DNA from: Helicobacter saguini
GTDB taxonomy: Bacteria; Campylobacterota; Campylobacteria; Campylobacterales; Helicobacteraceae
Length of the DNA stretch: 64,000 bases
Assembly: GCF_000762875.2 (NCBI RefSeq)
Contig: NZ_JRMP02000004.1
Location: forward strand, 124,001 to 188,000
Direction: 5' to 3'
Under the pieces are notes generated by a model. That model saw only the letters and a list, made by a program, of their open reading frames with translations, did not search any database and was not told the origin of the DNA. Both the position numbers and the translations under genes were made by a program. Within the stretch, counting starts at the first letter, position 1. Each line of letters starts with the position of its first letter. Of this stretch, positions 46,566 to 54,708 are shown in pieces.

Positions 46566-48257
46566 CTAGCTTTGCTTTAATCGCTCTAGGCGTGCTTCAA
46601 GTATTTCAAAATCTGCTTTCAATTCCTCGATTTTTTCCATTTTAGCCCGGCTTCCCTTTAGGAAATTAGGCGGGATTCTAATCTCAAGTAGCTCATTTGT
46701 ATAAATCATCCCATCGCCACTTTTCTCATACAAATCACTCAAAATCTCAAATCCAGCCGTAGAAAAAAAATAACAATAAAGCCCCACAGCCTCGCTCTTA
46801 TCCCGCAGTCGCAGTATCAAAATCCCCGCATTTGCCACCGCGATAAAGCTATCGACATTCTCATTTAGGATGGTCATTTTAGGAATGATTCCCCTTAAAC
46901 TAAGCAAAATATCATACGGACGCAGGCGATATTTGTGAATCTTGTGCAAATCGCCTTGTGTTTTTTTATTCTCAAAATGCGTGCTAAAGCCGCACGGCGC
47001 GAAGTCCGCAATGCCAACATCATAATACTCAATCATAGAATCTTTATTGCTCCCATACACGCGCTGTCCGCGGAAAATCTCCACATTCATATCGCCAAGC
47101 CGCAGATTATCGCTACTCTCTTTGGCGTTTGACATATAATAACTCGCGCGTAAATCGTGGATTTTGACCTCTTCTAAGTTCGTGATTTTGCTAAAATCGC
47201 CCTGTTTTTTAAGCTTAAAAATCTCGACAATCTCTTGAATATTCACAAGCTGATTATACTTCCCATCCTTTATATAAAAGTGCGGATGATTCGCATTAAT
47301 ATGCAAAATATCGGTGTTATTATGCGATAAAACAAGGATTGAAAAGTCATTTGCCTGATTTGGAAAAATGTTTTTGGGTAGCTCGATTACGGCTTGTATC
47401 ATTCGCTCTTTGACTAGCTTTTCGCGTAGTTTTTCCTCTAAAAAGCTTTTTTGCAGGGTTTGATTTCGCACGATGAAGACGCCGCGATTTTTTAAATGCG
47501 CTAAGGCGTGGGTTAGAAATACAAGTTCTGGGTAATTTTTGGCTAAAATGCCGATTTTGCTAAACCTTTCATCCTCTTTTAGTTGCTCTACGCCCATGTG
47601 TGCGTAAAGTGGCGGATTGCATATCACTTTGTCAAATTCTTGCAATTTGTCGTCAATTTTGAATACGGGCTGTTTTAAAATGTCATTTACGCACAAATGA
47701 TACTCTTTTATGCGGCTAAATCGCGCGATGAGCTTGGCGATATTTAGCAATCGCTCATCCAAATCCTCGCCATAAAGCTTTACATAAGGGTTAATGCTGC
47801 CTATGCTAAGGAAAATGCTGCCGATTCCATAGCAGGGATTATACACTTCGTCATTATCGTGCAATTCGAGTAAAAGCACAAGTAGGTCATTTACTTCTTT
47901 TGGTGTGGAGTAATAATAGAGTTTATTTGTAGTTCGCTTTTGTGAAATTATATGCAGGAATTGTTCTATATCTTTGATTTCGATACTTGATGTAGATAGG
48001 ACTTTTAGAACTTTTAGCACATTTGCGTTATTATTTATGGGGACATATAATTCATCGCCAATTAAGCTTTTCAAACTAGATTCAAAGTCTTCTTTTATGG
48101 GCTTTCGCCTGTGGGCTTTGATAATCAAATCAGCAATGCCTTCAGGATTCTCACGTTTAAAGACAAAAAGCTCCAGCATAATGCTCAAAACATCGAGTAT
48201 ATCGGAATGGTAACGTTTAAGATAGTCAAAACAATCTAGTAATTTTTTCACACACAA
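46566..48257 (-). CDS. N6-adenine DNA methylase-like protein fused to specificity-type domain
   Basis: 563 residues. An HsdM-like N-terminal helical region, then a methylase core: motif I region VYNPCYGIGSIFL (about 138-150), LYGEDLDERLLNIAKL and motif IV CNPPLY (about 213-218). From about 370 on, LRLGDMNVEIFRGQRVYGS and YRLRPYDILLSLRGII resemble an HsdS target-recognition half. Canonical motifs would be DPxxGxG and NPPF/Y; Asp is Asn and the aromatic residue is Leu, so catalysis is questionable. No hsdR nearby. TTG 48257 is the longest start; GTG 48251 has AAGG upstream and is more likely. Confidence 0.75.
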   Translation of the reverse strand: MCVKKLLDCFDYLKRYHSDILDVLSIMLELFVFKRENPEGIADLIIKAHRRKPIKEDFESSLKSLIGDELYVPINNNANVLKVLKVLSTSSIEIKDIEQFLHIISQKRTTNKLYYYSTPKEVNDLLVLLLELHDNDEVYNPCYGIGSIFLSIGSINPYVKLYGEDLDERLLNIAKLIARFSRIKEYHLCVNDILKQPVFKIDDKLQEFDKVICNPPLYAHMGVEQLKEDERFSKIGILAKNYPELVFLTHALAHLKNRGVFIVRNQTLQKSFLEEKLREKLVKERMIQAVIELPKNIFPNQANDFSILVLSHNNTDILHINANHPHFYIKDGKYNQLVNIQEIVEIFKLKKQGDFSKITNLEEVKIHDLRASYYMSNAKESSDNLRLGDMNVEIFRGQRVYGSNKDSMIEYYDVGIADFAPCGFSTHFENKKTQGDLHKIHKYRLRPYDILLSLRGIIPKMTILNENVDSFIAVANAGILILRLRDKSEAVGLYCYFFSTAGFEILSDLYEKSGDGMIYTNELLEIRIPPNFLKGSRAKMEKIEELKADFEILEARLERLKQS

Positions 48258-48342
48258 ACCTTATATTTTGCTTAAAAATATAATCTTTATAACAAATGCA
48301 AATTTTTTAAATACGTATTATAGCTAAAATTTGTGTAAGATT

Positions 48343-48987
48343 TTAGTAACTTAACGCGATAGAATCTAAAAGCTCTTGACTAAGATTAGATTCCATAATT
48401 TTAGATTTAAAACCCTTAGAATCTAGCATTTTTTCAAGCACACTTACCACACTTCGCGTGATTATATCGCTCTCAATATTTACGCGCCGAGCGACTTTGT
48501 AGGTGCTAAAAAGCGTATTTTGCATTGTGTGCGGGATAATCACAAGGGTAAAAAAATCAGCCCCAACCGAATTTATCGTCAAACTGATGCCATCCACGCA
48601 CACGCTGCCCTTTGCAACCATAAATTTCATAGAATCTTGCGGCACTTTGATAGTAAAAACGCACTGATTGCCCTGCCTTGAAATCGAAGAAATCACGCCC
48701 ACGCAGTCAATATGCCCCTGCATAATATGCCCATGCAGCCCATCACTAAGCCGCAGGGCTGGCTCGATATGCACGCGTCCTTGCAGGTTTTCAGTGGCGA
48801 TAGTTTTTGCCGTATTGCTAGCTAGTTCGACACAAAAGCTATCTTTTTGCGTTTGTATCGCTGTTAAACACGCACCATTTACCGCGATACTATCGCCTAT
48901 TTTTGGGTGCAGACTAGATTCTATACACAAAATATTATTTGCATAGAATCTAACCAGCCCAAACTCGTGCACAAGCCCACTAAACAT
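48343..48987 (-). CDS. ribE: Riboflavin synthase, alpha subunit
   Basis: 214 residues of two lumazine-binding repeats: MFSGLVHEFGLV, GDSIAVNGACLTAI, GRVHIEPALRLSDGLHGHIMQGHIDCVG, VCVDGISLTINSVG. It dismutates 6,7-dimethyl-8-ribityllumazine to riboflavin. AAGGAAAAAG precedes ATG. The C-terminal 20 residues (MLDSKGFKSKIMESNLSQ) are repeat-derived. No riboswitch seen upstream. Confidence 0.93.
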   Translation of the reverse strand: MFSGLVHEFGLVRFYANNILCIESSLHPKIGDSIAVNGACLTAIQTQKDSFCVELASNTAKTIATENLQGRVHIEPALRLSDGLHGHIMQGHIDCVGVISSISRQGNQCVFTIKVPQDSMKFMVAKGSVCVDGISLTINSVGADFFTLVIIPHTMQNTLFSTYKVARRVNIESDIITRSVVSVLEKMLDSKGFKSKIMESNLSQELLDSIALSY

Positions 48988-49068
48988 CTTTTTCCTTTTT
49001 GTGTGTAAAATTTTTAGAATAAAATATAGATTCTATAATTTTATGGTTAATCTTTATATATTTAGATT

Positions 49069-51198
49069 TTAAGCTTTTTGTCGCAAGATTGCTATGCTGC
49101 AGTCATCAAAGCTTTTAGTTTCTTTGACCTTTTCAATTAGCTCTTTTATGGAATCTTTTGGGGATTTTATGCGGTTTTCTAGTGCGGGGGCGAATTTATT
49201 TTCGCGTTTGATTAAAAGCCCTTCGCTGCTGCCATCGCTCATTAGCACAAATGCTTTGATGTTTTTTTCTTTTACATTTCCTCTTGTGATTTGCAAAAGT
49301 CTTGCCGCGCCCTTTGTGGTGACGAAGTAGGTCTCGTTTGCGTGCTCGCCGTTATCGCCGCTGCTTACCACTTTCAATGTCTCGCCATAAAGCGCCCCGA
49401 TTGTCCCATCGCCCAAATGCCCTATTAAGCACTGCTCGCCCTTAACTGCTACAAATAAAAGCGTGCTGGCTAGGTCTTTTAAAACGCAGGTGCTATTTTC
49501 GATTTCTTTTTTTATAGAATCTAGGCTAGATTCTATATCTAGGCTTGGGATATTTTGCAAGTTTTTGGTGTCTGCGTTAAATTCTTTGCATAAATTTTCG
49601 CAAGTTTTTCGCGTTTTTTCTAGTGAATTTATCGCGTTTTTAAAAGAATCTAATCTAATAGATTCTATATCTTTTAAATCAAATTCGCTTTTTTTGCTAT
49701 GCGTTGAAATATCGTTTATTACGCTATTTTTGGCGTTATTAAATTCGCTTTTTTTAGAATCTAGCTCGGTTTTTAGACGTGAGTTTTCAATGATTTTAGT
49801 ATCTAACTCGACCTTTCTTGTGTTATTAGAATCTATATTAGATTCTATATTTTTAATTTCTTTTTCCACATCACTAATGGCAGATTCTATTAGCCCTTTT
49901 TGTCTATCTATGCACTTTTTGTAGGTCGTGATAAAATCTTGTATTAGCCTTTCAAATCGCTTTTGTGTTTGGATAAAATGCAAATGCAATTGCGTGCTAT
50001 TATCCTCTATTATATGCGGATATTTTTTCACTTGATTTTCTAAATTTTTAGCGTATTTATCCATATTCATATACACATCTTCAAGCGTATCTAAAATCTC
50101 GCTTCCTATGTTTTCTAGCTCATTTAGAATCTCGCTAATTTTTTTAGCATTAGCATTTTTTAGTGTCTGCATTTTAGATTCTAATTGATTTAGGATAGAA
50201 TCTAGCTTTTGTGTGTCGTTATCTATTTTCTTTTTGATATTTTGTTGGATTGTTTGGACACTTTGCAAATCTTTATCTTGTTTGTCTTTATCGTGTGTAA
50301 AGAAATTTTTAACTCCATTGAAAATAGATTCTATAAAACCCCTATCTTTATTTGCTATTTTTAAAACTTTTCTATAGATTTTTGTAGCATCTTTTATTTT
50401 GCATTCATAAGCATATTTACTACGTTGCAAGTTTTTTTCAAATCTTGTTAGATAATCTCGTTTTGCATTCTCACTTTTTTGCCTTTCCAAATCTTTTATA
50501 GAATCTTCTTTTTTTACCTTATCATTTTTTAAAGTAGTGATTTTAGATTCTATATTTTTTATCTCATTTCTTATTGCATTTTCACAATCAAAACTAAGTT
50601 TTGTTAAATCAATAATTTTCAAATTAGATGCTATATTTTTTAGAATCTCTTGGATATTTTTTCCAGCTTGCAACTTTAGTTCTTTTGTTTTAGAATCTGC
50701 TGTAGATTCTAAGTTTTTGACAATAGATTCTACGATTTCTTGACGGACATTATCGATATTTTCACTTGTATAATATTTATCAAAATTCGTTTTTAATAAA
50801 TCTGCCACAAGCTTGGTAGTAGTATCCGCGCCAAAGTGTGAGTGTTTAGCGCTACCAGCGCCATCACAAAGAGTAATAATAGCAATATTAGAATCTATAA
50901 GCCCAAAGGCTCTATCTTGGCAGGGCGTATTTTTTTGCACGTGGCTTCGCCCTTGACTCTCATACGTGATAGCTTCATACTTGCTGTCTTTAGATTCTAT
51001 AAAATCTAGTTTAGAATCTGTGTTTTTAGAATCTAAACCTTTAGCTTGAGTAGGCTTTATGCTACTTATACTAGGTTTATTTATAGAATCTTTATTGCTA
51101 CTTGTAGGCATAGGCTTTACATTTGTAGGACTTGCAAATGAATTTCCATTATTTTGCACGTCTGTATATGCTTTGTTTGCTCTGTGTTTATTTGACAT
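49069..51198 (-). CDS. PP2C-type protein phosphatase with long coiled-coil insert (TerY-P triad)
   Basis: 709 residues. PP2C blocks flank a large insert: block 1 YESQGRSHVQKNTPCQDR and TLCDGAGSA (D112, G113); block 2 from about 585 (STLLFVAVKGEQCLIGHLGDG, LMSDGSSEGL with D655, SFDDCSIAIL with D698-D699). All metal-binding aspartates are present. Between them about 400 residues are strongly charged coiled coil (KTKELKLQAGKNIQEILKN and similar). The first 75 residues are low-complexity with DSK words. It is the third gene after kinase and VWA genes on the same strand, 18 bases behind the VWA gene, so one operon. It should reverse phosphorylation by the kinase. Confidence 0.82.
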   Translation of the reverse strand: MSNKHRANKAYTDVQNNGNSFASPTNVKPMPTSSNKDSINKPSISSIKPTQAKGLDSKNTDSKLDFIESKDSKYEAITYESQGRSHVQKNTPCQDRAFGLIDSNIAIITLCDGAGSAKHSHFGADTTTKLVADLLKTNFDKYYTSENIDNVRQEIVESIVKNLESTADSKTKELKLQAGKNIQEILKNIASNLKIIDLTKLSFDCENAIRNEIKNIESKITTLKNDKVKKEDSIKDLERQKSENAKRDYLTRFEKNLQRSKYAYECKIKDATKIYRKVLKIANKDRGFIESIFNGVKNFFTHDKDKQDKDLQSVQTIQQNIKKKIDNDTQKLDSILNQLESKMQTLKNANAKKISEILNELENIGSEILDTLEDVYMNMDKYAKNLENQVKKYPHIIEDNSTQLHLHFIQTQKRFERLIQDFITTYKKCIDRQKGLIESAISDVEKEIKNIESNIDSNNTRKVELDTKIIENSRLKTELDSKKSEFNNAKNSVINDISTHSKKSEFDLKDIESIRLDSFKNAINSLEKTRKTCENLCKEFNADTKNLQNIPSLDIESSLDSIKKEIENSTCVLKDLASTLLFVAVKGEQCLIGHLGDGTIGALYGETLKVVSSGDNGEHANETYFVTTKGAARLLQITRGNVKEKNIKAFVLMSDGSSEGLLIKRENKFAPALENRIKSPKDSIKELIEKVKETKSFDDCSIAILRQKA

Positions 51199-51216
51199 AT
51201 TTTTCCTTTAATTTGC

Positions 51217-51897
51217 TTAAGGTTCTACACTAGCCCAATCATCTGTGCTTGATAATTGTATAGTTTCGCCCTCTTTTGAATTTGAAGTAATAGACACACT
51301 TTGACTTAACCATTGAAAAAACTCTTTAAAGTTTAAGCCCTTTAACTTAATAGGTCTACGTTTTGGTGAAAACTCCTTTAGAATATTTAAATTAGCATCT
51401 TCTACGCCAATAGGGAAAATAGTAAGTTTTCTATTGTTAGCTAAATCGCTAGTCCGTCTTGCAGCACTTTGATAATTATCATGTGGCTCACCATCTGTGA
51501 TTAACACTAGCCATGGTTGGAAATATTCCACGCCACTTTCTTGATATTCTTTTTTACGCGTTTCTAATAAATCAAGAGCTAAATTTACCCCTTCACCCAT
51601 ATGCGTAGAATCCCCTTCTGTGCTAAATTGTGGCGACATCTCACCTATAATGCTTTGGAAGTCTTGCACTTTATTTGCATGACTTGCAAAAGTAACAACA
51701 CACACATCTGCGGCTTGTTTTGCTTGTAAGTCATCATTTATAGCTTCGTAAAATAGCTTCACACCCTCATTTAACTGCTCTATAGGCTCACCCTCCATAG
51801 AACGACTAACATCTAAACATAAGCACACAGGGACACGCTTAGTAGGATTATCCGCCAACTCATCATCTCTTATCTCATCAACTACATTTTCTGCCAT
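51217..51897 (-). CDS. TerY-type von Willebrand factor A protein
   Basis: 226 residues, almost only a VWA domain. The MIDAS is complete: CLDVSRSMEG (D29, S31, S33), STHMGEG and ITDGEPHD. RVPVCLCLDVSRSM and the C-terminal FKEFFQWLSQSVS are typical of TerY proteins. TAGGAGAAATAAA precedes ATG. Sits between kinase and PP2C genes; in TerY-P triads the VWA protein is thought to be the adaptor or substrate. The TelA/TerC/TerD genes are not in the window. Confidence 0.85.
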   Translation of the reverse strand: MAENVVDEIRDDELADNPTKRVPVCLCLDVSRSMEGEPIEQLNEGVKLFYEAINDDLQAKQAADVCVVTFASHANKVQDFQSIIGEMSPQFSTEGDSTHMGEGVNLALDLLETRKKEYQESGVEYFQPWLVLITDGEPHDNYQSAARRTSDLANNRKLTIFPIGVEDANLNILKEFSPKRRPIKLKGLNFKEFFQWLSQSVSITSNSKEGETIQLSSTDDWASVEP

Positions 51898-51949
51898 TTT
51901 ATTTCTCCTAAAATAATTTTAAGCAACTAAGCTTAAGATAACAAATTTA

Positions 51950-51965
51950 TAGAATCTAGATTCTA
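51950..51965. repeat. 16-bp perfect palindrome TAGAATCTAGATTCTA between kinase and TerY genes
   Basis: Intergenic abutting AGAWTCT pair just after the kinase stop; could fold as a short hairpin in the operon mRNA. Confidence 0.8.
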
Positions 51966-51973
51966 AAATGTTG

Positions 51974-53407
51974 CTATATTAAACCTATTTCCTTACAAAG
52001 TCTTATAAAAATTTTGCAACATTTTAGCCATTTATCAGGTCCTAAAATCTTATTTGCACTTGCATATTTTCCACCTTTATTAAATGTGTTTATAAAAGCA
52101 TCTTTAAGCGTAGAATCTAGATTATTCCAGCAATTTTTACCCTTTTTAGGCACTTTACTAATATCCAAATATGGGAATATTAATTGTTTTTGTGCTTCTA
52201 TACGAGTTAAAGACGTTTTGCTATCGTAAGGATAAACACCTAAATGCAAAATCATAAAAATAAAAATGGATATTGCATAATAGTCATCAGCCAAGATTCT
52301 TGGAGTATCTTTCATATTCTTTCCTGAATATGTTGGATGCAAAAACTCTGGAGAACCAACAGGGCAAGGATACCCATCAATTTGAAAGCTATCACAATCG
52401 ATAATATATACATTATCTTGCAAGTCAAACATTATATTATCTAGCTTAATATCGCCTATAATAATGTTGTGCTTATGTAGTTCAATTGTGATATTTAAAA
52501 AATTAATACACATTTTAACTAAGTTTTTATATTGAATATTTGGATAAGCCTGCTTTCGTAATAAAGGGCTACCTAAAATATGATTAAACTCTTTTCCATT
52601 TGCTCTATTCATTAAAAAACCAACACAATCATTGTTTTTATTAAATACCCTAAATAATGGCAAGCACACATAGGGTCTAATTTTAGAATCTAACCTTAAT
52701 TTTTCAAATTTCTTAAGCTTCTCAAATGTATAATTTTTAGCTTTTAACGTATTCTTTTCTTTGGGGTCGTCATTTTGTTTATAGATTTTAGCTAATAAAT
52801 TTACATCAGTTTCATAAATATTACCTTCGCCTTTTCCATTTATTCGCTTTCTTAAAGTTGTTTGCTTGGTCGTGTTGTTATCGCTATAAGTCACTTGGTC
52901 ATTTTCTTTTGGTATTTTTCCATTTATTTTAACATTCCTTTTGTCTATGCCTTTAGTATTTTTTCTTTCAGTTTGTGATTTTTTTGGTTTTTGTTTAGCA
53001 TATTCGCTAAAGCCACTTTGGCTTAAAAATAATGCTTTATGTTGTTTATAATTTAGGACTTTATTACCATTTATTTTATTTGCCACAAATACAAGTATGC
53101 TTTTAGAATCTTTTAAACATTTATCTAAAGTCTCTATGCCAATTTCTACAATATAAACCTGCATAGTAAAATATTTTTTATAAATATTAGGCTTTTTTGT
53201 ACGGATAACATCGACTATTCCCTTTGGTATATAGATACGTTTATCAATGTTATCTTCTTGTTTAATTTCATCTAATATAGGAACTAACATATTTTTATAA
53301 ATAGAATCAAAGTTTTTCTTACCTAAAACTGCACCATCAATCAACAAAGTATTATAACTGAGTATCAGTTTTTTTAGATTTTCTTTATTCAGCACGTTTT
53401 TACTCAT
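51974..53407 (-). CDS. Protein kinase with an N-terminal extra domain (TerY-P triad)
   Basis: About 477 residues from ATG 53407 (AAAGGATTAGC upstream; GTG 53431 in frame lacks a site). The kinase domain spans about residues 180-460: glycine loop GKGEGNIYE, beta-3 lysine in LLAKIYK, catalytic loop HNIIIGDIKLDN, metal Asp in IIDCDSF and GSPEF in place of APE. This matches the kinases of TerY-phosphatase-kinase triads. Residues 1-135 form a separate domain (NTLLIDGAVL, IYIPKGIVDVIR, KSILVFVANK) with an alpha/beta pattern that might be PIN-like; no match is certain. Probable first gene of the kinase-VWA-phosphatase operon. Confidence 0.8.
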   Translation of the reverse strand: MSKNVLNKENLKKLILSYNTLLIDGAVLGKKNFDSIYKNMLVPILDEIKQEDNIDKRIYIPKGIVDVIRTKKPNIYKKYFTMQVYIVEIGIETLDKCLKDSKSILVFVANKINGNKVLNYKQHKALFLSQSGFSEYAKQKPKKSQTERKNTKGIDKRNVKINGKIPKENDQVTYSDNNTTKQTTLRKRINGKGEGNIYETDVNLLAKIYKQNDDPKEKNTLKAKNYTFEKLKKFEKLRLDSKIRPYVCLPLFRVFNKNNDCVGFLMNRANGKEFNHILGSPLLRKQAYPNIQYKNLVKMCINFLNITIELHKHNIIIGDIKLDNIMFDLQDNVYIIDCDSFQIDGYPCPVGSPEFLHPTYSGKNMKDTPRILADDYYAISIFIFMILHLGVYPYDSKTSLTRIEAQKQLIFPYLDISKVPKKGKNCWNNLDSTLKDAFINTFNKGGKYASANKILGPDKWLKCCKIFIRLCKEIGLI

Positions 53408-53471
53408 GCTAATCCTTTGTTTTATTTTCACTTGTTTTTAAACTAGATAAATTCTAACATACTTTTTAGAC

Positions 53472-53485
53472 AAAAAAAAAAAAAA
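53472..53485 (-). repeat. 14-base T tract (minus strand) upstream of TerY-P operon
   Basis: Fourteen consecutive A on the plus strand lie about 65 bases upstream of the kinase start. On the minus strand TATGTTAGAAT follows and could be a -10 region, placing the T tract near -35. Confidence 0.6.
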
Positions 53486-53525
53486 CAGATTTTTTGAAAT
53501 TTTTTTGCAATTTTTGCATTTTGTG

Positions 53526-53540
53526 GTTACAAAAAGTAAC
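53526..53540. promoter_or_regulatory. Inverted repeat GTTAC-AAAAA-GTAAC, possible operator
   Basis: A perfect 5-bp dyad in the gap between kinase and cheV. TTACAAAAAGTAACATT also occurs at 1019-1035 before the MoxR operon. A TATAAT read leftward lies at 53558-53563. No known regulator is assigned. Confidence 0.3.
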
Positions 53541-53629
53541 ATTTAAGGTTCAATGTTATTATATTAGCAAGAAAAGTATAAAATAATAAGAATAATATAT
53601 TATAAAAACAGCTCTTATATTTAGATGCT

Positions 53630-54583
53630 TTAAGCCTCGAGGGCTTCGCGCAAGGCGTCTTCGATTTCAGCGGGTTTTGATTTTGTAATAAAGGCGTTTG
53701 CTTTAAGCGTTTGCGCCTTTTCGATATTAGAATCATTACTCATTGATGAATTGACAATCACAGGTAAATTCTTAGTATTCTCATTATCCCTAATATGTTT
53801 TAACACTTCAAAGCCAGAAATTAAGGGCATTTCTAAGTCTGTGATAACCGCGCCAACGGTAGGAATCACACCCGGGCTATAAAGATAGTCTAACAAAGCC
53901 TTGCCATTTGGGAAAGTAAAGCTACGCAAGCCTAGCTTATGCATAATAATTTGCAAAGATTTTTGGGCTGGTTTAGAATCTTCTGCAATTAGTATCACCT
54001 TATCACTATTTATAGGTTTTAATGCGTCAAGCTCTAAGTCGCTGCCATCTTCTAAATGTGGGAACGCATCAACTAGCATTCGCTCCACATCCATAATCTG
54101 CACGACTGAACCATCATCAAACTTCGTTGTAGCCGTGATTTTATTACTCCCATCAAAGCCATATTCACTTCCTACAATGACTTCATCCCAGCTGCGTTGT
54201 ATAATTCGTTTCACGCCTAGAATCTTTAGTCCAACGGTAAATTGCGAAAAGTTACATAAAATTACTAAGGTTTTATTGCCCTGCACTGAGTATTGATGTA
54301 AGTCGCGTTTTGGCTGGGCTGGGTTGTAATAAAGCCATCGGCGCATATCAACAAGTGGGATACTCTCGCCACGCACGGTTAAAAAGCCGATTACTACGCC
54401 ATCATTATTCCCCGCAGTCTCCGTTAAATCTCCATCATAATAAATAATTTCTCTTATCTTAAAAACATTCATCGCATAAAGCTGGACATCCTTTTCATGC
54501 TGACTATCTTCAAGCGTAAAACACAAGAATTGAGCTTCATTATTCAAATGCAAAGAGGTGGTTTTATCAACTTCATTAATCAA
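53630..54583 (-). CDS. cheV: CheV chemotaxis coupling protein
   Basis: 317 residues: a CheW domain (about 15-175; VRGESIPLVDMRRWL, GLKILGVKRIIQRSWDEV) followed by a receiver domain (195-315) with acidic pocket E201-D202, phospho-acceptor D249 in VITDLEMP, Ser280 and Lys301. Couples chemoreceptors to CheA and tunes signalling. The receiver is intact. AAGGAG lies upstream of ATG. No other che gene is in the window; which CheV paralogue it is cannot be said. Confidence 0.92.
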   Translation of the reverse strand: MINEVDKTTSLHLNNEAQFLCFTLEDSQHEKDVQLYAMNVFKIREIIYYDGDLTETAGNNDGVVIGFLTVRGESIPLVDMRRWLYYNPAQPKRDLHQYSVQGNKTLVILCNFSQFTVGLKILGVKRIIQRSWDEVIVGSEYGFDGSNKITATTKFDDGSVVQIMDVERMLVDAFPHLEDGSDLELDALKPINSDKVILIAEDSKPAQKSLQIIMHKLGLRSFTFPNGKALLDYLYSPGVIPTVGAVITDLEMPLISGFEVLKHIRDNENTKNLPVIVNSSMSNDSNIEKAQTLKANAFITKSKPAEIEDALREALEA

Positions 54584-54708
54584 AATAAAACTCCTTAATT
54601 TTTAATGTGGTATTTTAACAAAAAATTACATCATTTTTGATATAATTAGAATTTTTTAAAAAATGTTTTATAGAATCTATGGAAATGTAACGATTTGTAG
54701 GATAATTT

